This document shows, one piece after another, positions 36,366 to 49,939 of a stretch of 64,000 bases of DNA (position 1 is its first letter; every line of letters begins with the position of its first letter). The stretch comes from Lycium barbarum. Its lineage: Eukaryota; Streptophyta; Magnoliopsida; Solanales; Solanaceae. Made by a program: the position numbers and the translations under genes. Location of the stretch: positions 23,630,385-23,694,384 of the forward strand of contig NC_083337.1 of assembly GCF_019175385.1 (NCBI RefSeq), given 5' to 3'. The notes below the pieces were generated by a model. That model saw only the letters and a list, made by a program, of their open reading frames with translations. It was not told where the DNA came from and searched no databases.

Positions 36366-36935
36366 TTTACAGTAGCAACTGTACTTGTTGCAACAAGTGC
36401 TAAAGTTGTTGTATAAGAGCTTCTAATTTTTTTTAACAGCTGTTGTAGTTTCTGCAACAGCTGTCGTAGTTTATGCAACAACTATTGTAGTTGCGGACAC
36501 AATTAGAACAGATTATGTAGTTGTTGCAACTTCTATACTAATTGTTGGTAAATACACGTATAAATAAGTTGCACCAGATTTGTGAGTTGTTGCAAGTAGT
36601 GTGCTGCCTGTTGCAACAAATCAATGATCTGTTGGATTAAACTTCAGTCTAACAGAATCCAAAAAACTGCACCCAAAAAACTGAAGCTGACTCCAACAAA
36701 TTAGTTAGTTGCTGCAACAAGTAAACTACCTGTTACAACAAGTACTATACTTGTTGCAACAACTCACTAATCTGTTGGACATCTTCAACTGTCTTTGGAT
36801 GAAACAGAATATAAAAACTGAAGCTGACTCCAACCGATTAGTTAGTTCTTACAATAAGTATAGTACTTGTTGCAACAAGTAGTCTACTTGTTGCAACAAC
36901 TAATTCATCTGTTCCAATAAGTCGTTCAGTTATTG
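36366..36935. repeat. Palindromic minisatellite array 1 (MULE-2)
   Basis: Many copies of a motif centred on GTTGCAAC, often extended to the perfect palindrome tacttgttgcaacaagta, with variants such as gttgcaacaactaa and 'atctgttgga'. Spacing is irregular, about 20-60 bp. The array lies just upstream of the transposase start. Confidence 0.85.
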
Positions 36936-36989
36936 CATTTTTTTACTATACTGTCATGGCTTTTTTTTTTTTTTTTTAAAATATATATT

Positions 36990-39670
36990 CAGGTACCATT
37001 AATGGGGGACTCAATAACAATAGGTGTTGATTGCAATGGTGAATGGATTGAGAAGAACAATCGATATATTTGGCGATGGAAGGGTAGTCACATGCTAGAG
37101 ATGATAGCGATGACTGTCCAAAGAGATGTGGTGTTTGGTGAATTTTTGAACGTAATCATCACCTATTATGAATTAACTTGTGACTGAAAGATCTTGCCAT
37201 AGCTCTTTTGAAAACCAGAGGGTCTTGCCTTTTAAGATAACTGATCAGGATCGTTTGATTATTTATGAATGACGTAGCTAGGCCCATTTTAAGGGTATAC
37301 GTGGTTGGAAGCCCGATAGAGAACCATAATTTAGGTCAAGACCAATAAGATGTGTTAATTGATAAATTGGTAGGGTCGATATAGATATGGATATGGTTAT
37401 TCCAGATAATGGAAGTGGGGTGAGCCGATGCCTATACCCGAAGTTGCGAGCAATACACCGTGTGCTGCACAATCGTCACAGTCCAGTCTTGTTCAAGATG
37501 ATCAAACAGGTTTTTATAAAGGAATGTCATTCAAGAACAAATAAGAACTAGCAACTATGTTGAAACTTGCTTGCATGAAGAAAGATTTTACATTTAAGAA
37601 GGTGATTAATTCGCGCACTGTGTATTTCTTTAGATATGTACATCCGGAGTGCAAGTGGTGGCTGAGGGCTATGAAGCTTTTAAGTTCTAACAGATTTTGT
37701 ATTACAACCTACTTAAAGTATCACACATGTGGTTCTGAGTATATTACTAGCCATAATCCACACGCCACAGCGAAAGTCATTGGTGAATACTTCTGAGATA
37801 GGTTTCCCCACGGTAAAAGCCCATCTACAAAATATATGAGCCAATCATTCCGCACATAGTTTGTTTGTAAGGTAAGTTATTGGAAGGTCTGGAAGGGCAT
37901 GGAGATTGTAAAGGTTTTGACAAGGGGGACACATGAGCATGGGTATGTGGCGCTTGATGCGTACCGTTATATGCTTTGTTCCGCAAATCTAGAAAGTAAG
38001 ACGACATTGAAGGTTGATGATAATGGGAAGTTCAAGTATTTTTTTGTAGCCTATGCGGCTTGGATGCTTGGTTTTGCGCAAATGAGAAAAGTCATAGATG
38101 TCGAAGGGACATTCTTGAAGAGCAAGTACGAAGGAGAATTGTTGTCGGCCGTGGCACAAGATGCGGAGAATCATGTTTTACCTGTGACATTTTGTGTAGT
38201 GGACAAGGAGTGTGATGCCTCATACAAATATTTTTTTGAACAAATGAGAACCTTTGTAAATTATAACATTGAATTGTGCATAATTTCTGATTGGTATCTA
38301 TGTATCAAAAAGGCGGTTTCAATTGTCTTCCCTTTATCTCATTATTGTTGTTGCATGAGGCACCTCAAGGAAAATCTTCGAACCAACTTTCACAGTATGA
38401 AGGTCGTATCTCAGTTTTATAAAGCAGCAAAATCGTACAATATAGATGAGGATCATTTCAATTAAATCAGAGATATAATTCCTCGCCGAACATCTTGAAC
38501 GTGTTGGATTCCACAGATGAAGCAGGGTATTCTTCCCGGAAATAGGTATTTACACATTAATATTTTCAATAAGTAAAACATCTGTTAGAACAGGTGACTT
38601 AGTTGCAACAACTAAATGATTTGTTCCAACAACTCACTTAGTTGTTTCATTTTGTTATGACACAAAGACAATAACTGAAGTTGTTTCCAACAAATAACAC
38701 ATCTGTTGGAAAAACTAACTTACTTGTTGCAACAAGTAAGTCACTTGTTCTAACAATTCACTAAGTTGTTGCATTTTATTATGAAATAAAGACAATAACT
38801 GAATCCGTTTCCAACAAGTAACATATCTGTTGGAACAACTAACATACTTGTTGCAACAAGTAAGTAACTTGTTCCAACATGTCACTTACTTGTTGCAACA
38901 TATTTAAGCAACTGTTTGATATTTTCCAACAGTTATAATCTTTTGTACGTTAATGAAATCCGTTGTTGTTTATTTTCACAGGTATAATCTTATGACGTCA
39001 AACATTGCTGAGTCAGTGAATTCAATGCTCAATGTTGAAAGAGAATTTTCCATTACTGCTTTATTTGATGCCATAAACAGGAGGTTTTGCAGAAAAGTTT
39101 CATGAGAGCCATATGGAGTTCATCGACTCACAAAACATCTTTATAACTTCAAATGAGAAAAACAATCAAAATTTGCCAACTTGGGGAACAAGTTATTGGC
39201 CCATCAAATTGCCAACTAAAAGTTTAGCGTCAGCGGTCACGGTCTAGTTGCGATAGTCGATCTGCAAAGTTGCGATAGTCGATTTGCAAAGTAGATTTTG
39301 TACTTGAAGAGCTTTTGACCTAGGAAAAATACCTTGTCCACATGCAATGGCAGCGCTTGGGGTCCAATATGGTGACGACTTTGGAAGGTGGATTTATGAG
39401 TACTCGTCTCCATATTATAAAGTGGAGAATTACATAATTGCATATTGTGAGGAAATTTATCATGTGCTTCCTGAAGAATCTTGGGAAGTTCCTTTAGAGA
39501 ATTTAGAGAGAGAAAGAGGTACCTCATCCATATGTTGATCCAAGCAAATCTGGAAGAAGGTGGACTAAGAGGAGGCGTGGAATCAGGGAATCATTTCCAA
39601 TGAGGAAAAACAAATGCTTCTTATGCAAAACAGCTAGCACCAAAAAATAACATGTCCAAGCAAAAATGCT
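36990..39670 (+). pseudogene. MULE-2 transposase, decayed
   Basis: A second Mutator transposase. An acceptor 'tattcag' precedes ATG 37002 (MGDSITIGVDCNGEW; WRWKGSHMLEMIA). The DNA-binding domain lies at 37557-37800 (FKKVINSRTVYFFRYVHPEC, YHTCGSEY). The catalytic region (37879-38465) reads VIDVEGTFLKSKYEGELLSA where the family has an Asp before GT, so the first catalytic residue is Glu; a second motif, SDWYLCIKKAV, keeps its Asp. A GT-AG intron (38546-38981) filled with palindromic repeats joins GNR to YNLMTSNIAESVNSML. The SWIM zinc-finger exon (39310-39540) reads CPHAMAALGVQYGDDFGRWI in frame pieces, followed by a basic tail. Stops at 37184, 37797, 38463 and later, and several frameshifts, make it inactive. 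Confidence 0.85.
38566..38945. repeat. Palindromic minisatellite array 2, inside the MULE-2 intron
   Basis: Same motif family as array 1 (for example 'acttacttgttgcaacaagt' near 38728 and 38848), alternating with 'atctgttggaacaact'. It fills most of the intron 38546-38981. Confidence 0.85.
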
Positions 39671-39803
39671 GCATAGTTGTAAATTGCATTATGTTGTAAT
39701 AATAGTTATATGTTAGAACTTTTTGACATTTTAATGTTATTCTTTCTTAGCACGGTAATTTATGATCTTAGTGTTTGTGAACTTGGTTTATATGATATGT
39801 TGA

Positions 39804-42599
39804 TGTAATGACCCGTTTGGTTGTTATAGCATTTCGGCAGTTCCGCCCCTTCTCGAGCAGTGATTAGCTAACTTTTGACCCGAGAGGACCGTTGACACGC
39901 TTTTCGAAGTGTCTAGACTTGATTCGGGCGACTTTTTGTGACATATGAGCTTTAAGAAAAAAAGAGTTGACCCAAAGTTGACTTTTGGGTACACGAACCT
40001 TTTTTGAAAATCCGTAGATTTCTAGAGGTCCGGATGGTCGTTTAGGACTTATGTGCATATTGGGTTTGGTTCCCAATGCACTCGGATGCATTTTGAGACT
40101 TGGGTTGGAAAATTGGAAATGAGGTATCGGGGGTTGACTCGGTCAACGAGATCGCTGTTGGAAATTTCGAGGCCACGAGTGCATTCTTAACATATGTTTA
40201 TTTGGATCTATGTATGTGGTTTGTTAGCAGATGCCCTCGGGCGTGGTTCGGAATTTCGATTGAGACTTAGAAAATTTAGTTGGGTTCTAGTACCTAGTGC
40301 CCGCATTGGCTGCACCAGTGCCATCCCAGCGGCACCGCTGTTGTGGCTGGATGACGGCTGGGGCGGCCAAGTGCTATCTGGTCCAAACCGTCCCAACGGT
40401 CTATGAAGCCGCTGGGGAGGCCTCGCTGGTGCGGCGGTAACAGGCCTGTTTTTTCATTAAGTGTACATTAAATAAGCCCTTAGTCTATCATTCATTCCCA
40501 TTATGAAAATTGAGCTCTTGGGGACTGTTTTAGAAGATTATTGGAGAGAACTCTTGCGGGTAAGTCTTGCTAATCCCTTTACTAATTCCTTGTTCCTATT
40601 CATCATAGATTCCTCTTTCCTTAGTAATTCCATAGTTCTGGAAGATGAAAGTGGAGTTAATGAAAGTTCTATCTAGGATTATTAATGATGAAATTGATGG
40701 AGTTTATGCTAGATTTTAATGAATCTAAGGTTATTAATCTTTTATCTTCCATTATGAGTGTTGAATTCTTGAATCAAAGAGTTAGGGTTTATACCCAAAA
40801 TCGGGGGTTTCACTTGAATCTCGAAATTATGTTAATCCTTGAGTTAAATCAATAGTTGGTGGTTAGGTTGTGATTACCTAGTGCTTAATTTGATATTTTA
40901 CTCCCGAATTTCCCGTTTTGGCCTTGTGGGCCCTGTTTTCCCAATTTCTAAGGTTGGATTTGACCTAAATTGAATGATACCAATATTAGTATCGTTCTTC
41001 ATAATTTCTAATCTAGATGTTGCTTATACCTAGACTACTTTGGTTCTGAGGCTCAACAGAAGGGCAAGGAAAAAGAGTGATTTATTGGTGTTTGTTGTTC
41101 AGCCATCCAGGTAGGTTATGGCTTACCTTTCGTGAGACTTCGTAGCGAAGCATAGATTTAGATTATATTGTCGGAGAAAGCATGTAAACCTTCGGGTATG
41201 AAGTTGGGTTGGATATTGCTTTAGGTTGGGCCCTATTATATGATTGGGACTAGCCACCCCGTTGTGTTATGACTTGATTGATCTATGTGTTGGCTTGATG
41301 CCACGTACTGTTATTAGATATTGAAATTTTTTGTTCCTTCTTGAATGTGAGATTGTATTACTTTACGGTTGACGTTAATACGAGGATAAAGATCTATATG
41401 ACTTGTGTCGTTTCTCATGATATCGTTGGCGTACCCCTTATTGGTACTTATGGTCTTGATGTATTGTTGGCCTACCTTTTGTCTGTACTTGTGACATTGA
41501 TTATATTGTTGGCGTACCCATGTTGGTATTTGTGATATTGAGCTGATTCTTGAAGTTAACACGTGCATGTAACTCATTCTCATTTTCATGTTATACTGTT
41601 GAGACACTGTTGGTACTTGGTGAAACATTGTGATGAGATTGGCTCGGTTTTTAAATGAGAGTGATGTGAGAGTTCTATATCCTATGTTAGTCCCGGAATC
41701 GTGGATTGAGTGAGTGCATGGACTCTGCGGGTCCCCCAGGGTGGTGCCGGTGAGAACCCCCATGGGAAAAGATCCGGGTCTCGTCTGTCTATTAGGCAAA
41801 GATCCGGAGCAAGTGACACTTAGATTTCATGAGTCACCTTGGGTTGTGCTACTAATACGTCGATATCTCCGTTCGGAGTACATGTGTACAGATCATTTGC
41901 ATGGCATTGCATTGTATTCATACATTATTGCATTGCATTGTATTCACGGCTTACTTTGAGATGATTGGTATTGTTACTTGTGATGTTGGCTTCGGATTGG
42001 ACATATTGGGACTTGGCACATTTTGGATTAGATGCTACACTTAGGCTATGACGCGTACTTGGTTTAATTATGTTTTACTTACACTTGTTGGTTTATCTGC
42101 CTTTCTTGCTTTATTGTCTGAATTATGTTAGCTATACTTAGTCGGCCTATGATACCTACCAGTAATGTGGCTTTATACTGATCTACACTTAATGCATTCT
42201 TTTATGAATGCAGAGTATCAGGTTGGGCTATTCTCCGTCTCCCGTGGCTGACAGTCGCTTCAGCATTAGCACAGAGTTTCCAGGGTGAGCACGAGCCGTT
42301 TGCTGACTTGAAGACTCTTCCTACTTTATGCCTTATTATTCCTATACGGAGACATAGACAGATTTATGTATTATTATTTCAGACTTGTATATTTTCATAG
42401 ATGCTCTTTTATGACTTAGATCAGACCCTGGGGGTGTTTCCTTATTCCGCACTAGTCTATTATATATTGTTGCGAGACTTACGTATTTATTCTTTTTCGC
42501 TTGCTCGATTTAATTATTCATGTCTTTACTTATCATTGGGTTGAGGGTTCACTTATCGAGGTAAGTGCCCACACGACTAAGTCTAAATGAGTGGTGACA
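39804..42599 (+). repeat. Gypsy-1 5' LTR
   Basis: The 2796-bp LTR starts 'tgtaatgacccgtttggt' and ends 'gagtggtgaca'. Its partner is 53433-56164. Visible indels include the loss of the 'atcgctgttggaaatttcg' stretch in the 3' copy. Confidence 0.95.
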
Positions 42600-42602
42600 A
42601 GT

Positions 42603-42615
42603 TAGTATCAGAGCC
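42603..42615 (+). other. Gypsy-1 primer-binding site
   Basis: 'tagtatcagagcc' lies a few bases after the 5' LTR and differs from the initiator-Met site tggtatcagagcc at one base. Confidence 0.85.
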
Positions 42616-42688
42616 CTAGTTTACCCGATCTATACTATAAGAGCGTGTCTAGTATAGTCTAGTGGATCGGTACGATGAGCTCCGTACT

Positions 42689-45600
42689 TGTTACACCTTG
42701 AAAATTTTGTGTGATTTGTATAATGAATAGACCAACGTAAAGTCTGGGGGGTTCATGAAGACCCTATAAATTAAGAAAGGATGTTTAGTAATTCTAATTA
42801 AGATTCCAAAGACATTTGAGGAAAAAGAAGAAAGTTCGTCTGTCACACCCCAGCCTTACTAGGGTGTGATGGGCACCCGATGCCATATTCGGAGCCGAGC
42901 GAACCTGCTGACTCTTATTACATACTTAACCTCTTTAAACTCTTACATCAAGAAGAAGTGGAAAACATAGTAAAGCTTTCAGAATTTTTTTTTCTTTTCT
43001 TTGTACTCAATTCAAACAAAATATATGGCCATGTGGGATCTGTAACATAAAATATAAAGACACATCGGCTGGTGAAGCCGCTTTCAAGACTGACAAGCTA
43101 CACCCACGACTCTGTTTGCAAAGTCTCTAACTTCGAACAAGACATCATAGCATAGCGCTCTGACCCGGCAACACTCCAGAGCAAATGGAGCTTGCCAACT
43201 CCGCTGGAACATCTTCTATAATAGCTTCTGCTCATCTGGGTGTACCTGCGCGGCATGAAACGCAGCCCCCAAAGAAAAGGGGTCAGTACGAGCAATGTAC
43301 TGAGTAAGGCATGAATAGTAACATAGCAAGAGATGTAATTATGAACAACAACAGAATAGAGATATAGAGCATATCATGAGATAAAAGAGTAACCTGTACA
43401 TCTGAGTGCCTCTTAGGCGGATGCCATGCATGCTTGGCTTTCTTTGAAAACATTTCTTCTTCATATATATAGAAAATAGAACATGTCATAGCGCCGAGCA
43501 ATGTCGGCTCCCCCACATATGTCCCGCGTCCGGGATGATAAATTACGTCAACTGACCAGGTGGCAATGTGTCTATAGCGCAACATATGGCCCTTTTCCCC
43601 ATATCCCCCATATACATATACATATATCATATACATATATCATATAAGCAGCATGCATGAGAGCCCAAAGAAAGTCATGTATCCATCGGAGTGACGTAAG
43701 GTCGGTAACCTCCGATTACATTATGGAATAACCATGGCCGCTTTGTCTCACCTTGAAGGAACAATTATTATAAGATGAGACTGGCAACGAATAACAGCGT
43801 ACATAAACCGCCACCTGAAGACTCAGAAACAAGTTTCGGGTCGATCCGATTAAGTATAAGAAAGTTATGAGCGTTTGAAGTACAGAACCTTCCACGAACG
43901 TTTCAGAAGCTATTTTTGGAAAATCAAAGCAATAATCACATCAAGTACCTTTCGAACATGAAATCATTCTTATCATAGTCATCATAGAAATATTCTCATG
44001 CTCGACATCATCAATGTCATTGTAAAACATATCCATCGTTTTTGTCATAAAAGCTTACAATACCATAAACCTTTGTTTTGAAAAGATACGGACATTTTGG
44101 AAAACATTGACGGGTTATCGGGAACACAATCATTTCCTTGAGACCATAGACTTCTAACTTTTGAAGACAAGGAAGATATGGAAACATTTATAAATTTCGT
44201 AACGTAGGAATCATGCCTTTGAAAGAAAGGGACGAGCCTTAACATACCTGCTCCACGTCCTATTAGCTATGCTTAATTGTCCAAGCTCGCTATCGCTAGT
44301 CTACATTCAAGAAGATTGACGCAATCATTAGATTCATCACCATATACTTGTCTTAATCTTTCAAGTAAATTCACTTATGATCTGCCGAAATTTCGGCAGC
44401 ATGTCCCCTGTACATACACCATCCCCGAGAATCTAACTCGGCCCAAATCATCAATCAACAATCCGAGAATTCAACTCGGCCAAACTATCAACAACAATAT
44501 CATCAATCATACCAACAACATTAACAATCAATTCAAGACACATTCTAACATTAACAACCTTTGTCATACACAATTTAACGACATTTCATTTATATTCAAT
44601 TCAATTCACATAACATTCAAAACGACTCAATCAACACACTACTTCACCCGACACCTTCCAAATTCAACAAGAACAATAAAAACCTATTTCCTTCTTTCAA
44701 ATTCAATCACAACAACCCAACTTACAATCTTCCAAACAAATGTCTCACTTCCAAGTTCATAAACTACACCAACAATCTATACTTTAGCAATATCACTCAT
44801 ACAAATGTAAGAAACCATACTAGTGTCACTTTAACTCATTCAATAATCCCACAACAACTACAAATTCATTTCAAGTCATCAAACCTTTATTCTCTTCATG
44901 AAATCCACAACAACAACAATCAAACTACTAACTAAAATTCAATTCATCACATCCTACCATCATCACTCTCATTCGGCCTTGGCACACACATTCCTATTTC
45001 ATGAATTTCATTTATTTCCCAATACTATAACATGCATAAATCATTCCTACAAATATAAGAAAACATACTAAGGTCACACCAACTTCTTCCATAATCCACA
45101 AACAATCACAACTTCATGTCAAGCCATTAAATCCTCATTTTACATCATAGAATCCACAACGACAACAATCAAAATACTAAATAAAATCAATTCATTTGTT
45201 CTACACCACACAACTATATTCTGCCACAACATCACAAACACATGTACCATGAATTCCATCCATTTCTTCATACAACAACATACATAATCATCTCTAACAC
45301 ATGTAAAAGAAGATTTAACCTTACCTTTCTTCACTTGTCTTCTCACTTGGCTAGGGTTTATAAATCACCCAAATGAATACTTAGCTTGCTCCAACAACTC
45401 CTTCATATTAATGAGGACCTTCCATTTGGTGGAAATACTAGAAGAAAACAATTTTTCTTGAACAATTTCTATGGGCCATTGTTTTTGAACCATGGCCGAA
45501 TAGCCTTATTTTTCTTTCTCCAAGTTTTCTTCTTGGAGTTTTTCATGAATAATTGTCTTGCTTTAGGGGCAATTGTCCATATATATTTAGCCTCACCAAA

Positions 45601-48266
45601 TAGCATGTGGACACATGCCCCTTCTTTATTTTTCTTGAAGTTTCTTAAACTAGTCAAAGAAGACTAATTGTCTTCTTAAGCAAGCTTTGGTCCATATATC
45701 TTTATAATTTGCCCCATTAAATAAAAATTGTGGACATATGCTTATATGTCACACGGCCAACATGGACCCTTCAAGAACCCTCTTGAATATTTTGTGAAAT
45801 TCCCATTTTGCCCCTAGCCTTCCGCAATATTACCATGAGCCATTTTGTGAATTTCCCTTTTTACCCTTAACCTTTCTCAATATTTCCATACTAATAGTAT
45901 TCATAAATAATATCCATAACCAACTTGTACATTAGAATAATTTTGGACAATGGTCTTGCCCTTCACATACCACGACTTCCTCGAAATATCCGGACGTACA
46001 AAATACGGGCTATAACATCGTCGGAGAAAGTTAAGGTAGAGTCATGTTTGGGAGAATTTCACATCATTTGAGTTAATAATTGCTTAGCATCACGTTTAGG
46101 AGAGATATATAGAGCCCCTTGGATGGTTAATGAAGTTTTATATGAGTTCCAAAAAGGTTCCATAAGGATTGGAGGTCAAACGAATCAAAGAGAGCCCGAT
46201 TATGCGAAATCGGGAAAATTGGGGCATTATGGGCCCGCACACTGGGTGTGCTGAGCCACACACTGTGCGCCAACTCCACAAATTGGGAGAGCTCACTGAC
46301 CAACACCTTCCCTAAGTGGTGGGGAGAGTGTGCGACCGCACACTCAGTGTGCAAGGTCGCATACTCTCCGTCAACTTGGTCAGGGGGCGAAAATGCTACC
46401 TTTTTAAATCCCAAACGACCCTAAGTTCATTTTTAACTTCTCCCACTTATTTCTCCACCTCTCTAGAAACTTCCAAGGAGTTCTTGTTTCATAACACTCC
46501 ACACCATTCCATAACCATCTAAAGAGAGAATCGTCATTTACACCCCAAGGTAATCCATGAAAAGTGATTGTTCTTGATTCCTTTCAAAGTTGGAATGAAC
46601 TTGATCTTGAAGGGAGTTGAGCTAGGAGAGGTTCCTTGACCATAAGGTATGTTTTTCATATTATTTATATGGTTGGATGGATGTAACGGTTGAGTGACCC
46701 CTTAGAAAGGAAAAAAATTAAAGTGGACAAGCCATGTGTGTTATAGTGATAAAGATGACTATGGTGCAAACTTGAAAAGGGGATTTTGGTTGGAGTATGA
46801 TATTATAGATGTGGATAGTGTGATTTTGGAGTTGTTTTATGATATGGCGAAAGTTAGTGAAATAGGGAAAATGCTGCCCAAACTCCGTTAGCCTTTTAGT
46901 CGCTCTAAATTTAACTTAAGCGTATTTTCCATAACCTAACTTTTGTACGAATTCTCTTGAATGTAGAATTTGCGATCTTGGAGGAAAACGTTTAGTCGTT
47001 AAGGAGACATAAAGGTATGCAAGGCTACCCTCTTTCTTTCAAAGGCATGAATCATATGTTATAATCCCATATATGCTATCCATATTATTCTTGTACCTAA
47101 AAGTTCTAGAGAACCTTAACTCTCAAAACTCTTGTAATATAATTGAGCTTACCGTGAAATTCTTAAAGACATTTAGGATAGTTGGTTTCATCTTATATTG
47201 TTATTTCCTCAAAGCATGATAAGATAGTGATGATGCTTATGATGATAATTTCCATTCTAAGAGGACTAAAGCTTAAAGTTCTTAATGTTTCCATGATAGT
47301 GTTGAGCTTGTCACATGATTATCAACGTTATTCATTTTTGATGACCTCACTTTATAATTATTGTTCCTTCAAGGTGGGGTGTAGCTACGATAAATGTTTC
47401 ATAACATGATCAGAGGTTACCGACCTTATGTCACTCCGATATATGTGTAGCTTTGATTGGGCTCTCATGTATGCTATATGTATATGTAAGATTACACTGC
47501 ACCTAGTTATTCGGGCATGACACCACTTCGGTGGGCGGCTTATGGATAATGATAACACTGTGCCTAGTTGGCCAAGCATGATTACCCTGGATGCGGGAGG
47601 ACCGGACGCGGGCTAATGATGATTATGTATATATGTTTATGATGTTTTATATGTAAATGCTAGCATGCATGGTTCTCGCCTTAAGAGGAAGTTTGATATA
47701 CAGGATATCTCTTTATCTCATGTTCCTTGTTCTTTATTATTTTATTATTCATGCTTTACATACTCATTACATTGTTCGTACTGACATCCTTTCTTTGATG
47801 GATGTTACGTTCATGCCTACAGGTACATAAGGAGACAGATCTGATCCCTAGGAGCCGTAACAGCGGAGACTCAGGAGCACTCCACTACTTCGGAGTTGCA
47901 GTCTACTGGTATATTTCTTTTGTGTATATATTTGGGCATGATGGGGTCTTGTCCCGTCCTTATGCTTTCCAGTACCCTAGATAGAGGCTCGTAGACATAT
48001 GTGGTTAGTTAGAACTCATGATCTCGCTGATGCACCTTTTGTATATGATTTTTGTAGCCTTGAGGGCTTGTATGTAAATAAGTAAATGAGATGAAGTTAA
48101 TGGTTATCGTATAGCGAGTTTCATTTGAGAATTTACCTTCATGCATGTAGTGTTAGTTGAAAGTTAGATGTATGGTCCACTGAGATAAAAGAGAGAGAGT
48201 ATGCTAGATGGTGCTCGGTAGGCTAGCTCCGAGTACCCGTCATGGCCCTCAAGTTGGGTTGTGACA
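42689..48266 (+). mobile_element. Solo LTR B2 nested in Gypsy-1
   Basis: It starts 'tgttacaccttgaaaat' and ends 'aagttgggttgtgaca', with a perfect TSD gtact (42684-42688 and 48267-48271). It is itself split by solo LTR C. Its own length is about 2.4 kb (42689-42840 plus 46023-48266). The ends match solo LTR B1 at 19456-22036, so both belong to one family. Confidence 0.92.
42841..46017 (-). mobile_element. Solo LTR C, antisense, nested in solo LTR B2
   Basis: The plus strand starts 'tgtcacaccccagcc' and ends 'tacgggctataaca'. The minus strand therefore reads as an LTR beginning TGTTATAGCCCGTA and ending GGGGTGTGACA. A perfect TSD tcgtc lies at 42836-42840 and 46018-46022. The 3177-bp block has no coding sequence. 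The A/C-rich stretch around 44400-45300 is repeat-like but has no clear unit. Confidence 0.92.
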
Positions 48267-48389
48267 GTACTTACCTTCGAGAAGCTATATGATATTTAGG
48301 AAATCTTACTTCTTTCCTTCTTTCGTGCTACTTTATTCTAATTGGCATTTGGAAAGATCAAATCGGTATCTGACTCTTATCTTTTCTCT

Positions 48390-49915
48390 CACATATGGTG
48401 AGGACTCGAGCTACTATGACCGGAGGTCAGGTGCTAGAGCCCGCAGCTATGGCTGGCACCCGAGGATGAGTGACAGTCAGAGGGCATGGCAGAGCAACAG
48501 GCTGCAGGGCTACCTCAGCGAGGGGTAGGGCTCCTGCGGTAGGACAGCGGCAGGAGAGATCTCCGCCTCTCCAGCCTGAGTATCTGCAGGATCGAGGCCA
48601 GGCCACACAGGATGGTGTGGCCTTAGCACGGTCACAGCTCGAGGTTACTTCTGATTAGGCTATGCATGATACGATGGCCAGGGTATTTTTACATCTTGAT
48701 GTCGGTTGCCACTGGTGTTACCACTCCTGGTGGAGGTTCAGAGACTAGAGTTGGGGCACAGACTCATGAGCAGGGACCTACTCAGGCAGCATGCCCCGTT
48801 GCAGGAAAGGCTTCCCACATTGATGCGATACCCGCTCCTGGTGAGGATCTTAGGCCCATGGAGGGCACTTTTATGATCACGTCGGATCAGGATCTTGTTG
48901 GGAGGTTTAGGAAGTTAGAGCCGCCGAGGTTTTCGAGTATTTTTTTTGAGGATGCTTATGATTTTATTCTAGATATGAATGAGTCACTACACAAGATGGG
49001 GATCGTGGAGACCCACGGGGTTGACTATGTGTCCTAGCAGTTTCGTGACGACGCGAAGACTTGGTGGAGGTATTTTGTGGCTTGCAGACCTGAGGGCTCC
49101 CCTCTCCTGACTTGGGCTTAGTTCTACTGGGCTATCCTTGAGAAGTATGTGCCCCAGTCCTTGAGAGAGGCGCGCAGGGAGGAGTTTATACATCTTGAGC
49201 AAAAGGGCATGTCTTTGGAGACCTATGTGATCCGCTTTCTATATCTGACCTTTATTCCACTCTTTTGATCCCTACTGAGGCCGATAGGATCAGGCGTTTT
49301 TTTGGGGGACTAGTGGGCTCTTTACAAATTCCTTGTCTTTAGATGGAGTCTACGGGGGCTTCCTTTCAGTTCATTATCGAGCATGTTTCTATGGTTGAGG
49401 GAGCTAAGGCCCGTGCATTTGGTGGTTGTAACAAGAGATTACGTCAGATTGGGAGTTATGGTAGTTCTACTTTGAGGGGCGCTGGTCAGTTTTGTAGGCC
49501 GCATCAGCCATATTCTGGTTGTCCTATGCATTCAGCTTTACAGGCTTCCCCCAGTGAGCCACCCATGTAGAGAGGTTCTGAGAGTTCATTTTCTTGACCA
49601 GTAGACAGGGTTGTTTCCTTCGGGTCTTCAGCTTCAGTTTATCAGCCTTCTTCCCATCTGATTTGTTTTTCTTATGGAAAGGTGGGTCATATTGCTAGGA
49701 GGTGCTCCCGACCCAGATGGGATTATCAGCCACATAGGACTCCGGCACCGTCTGGTGGTCGAGGTGGTGCTTCTCAGAGAGGCAGTGCTCAATCAGGCCG
49801 CGGTGGTTCTCCGGGTTCCAGAGGTGGGTCCCAAGCATCTAGAGGTGGGTCCCAGAGTGCTAGAGGGGGATCTCAGACAGGGACGTGGTGGGGCCCGTTG
49901 TTACTCATTTCCGGG
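48390..49915 (+). pseudogene. Gypsy-1 gag, decayed
   Basis: Pieces of a Ty3-type gag. The N-terminal part near 48850-49230 (FRKLEPPRFSSIFFEDAYDF, LREARREEFIHLEQKGMSLE) is in one frame; after a frameshift near 49240 the central part continues in another (ADRIRRFFGGLVGSL). An Arg/Gly-rich tail follows (GGRGGASQRGSAQ). The zinc knuckle reads CFSYGKVGHIARRC, with Tyr in place of the second Cys (near 49674). Several in-frame TAG/TGA codons are present. Another frameshift near 49885 leads into the protease. Confidence 0.85.
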
Positions 49916-49939
49916 TAGGCCTAAGGCAGAGGCCTCAGA

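Noticed and set aside
36366..38945. CRISPR-like array of repeated GTTGCAAC motifs
   Set aside because: Spacing and repeats are irregular, spacers are not unique and the context is a plant DNA transposon, so this is a minisatellite.
44277..44762. 161-residue Asn/Thr-rich ORF
   Set aside because: Compositional artefact of the A/C-rich interior of antisense solo LTR C; no conserved motif.
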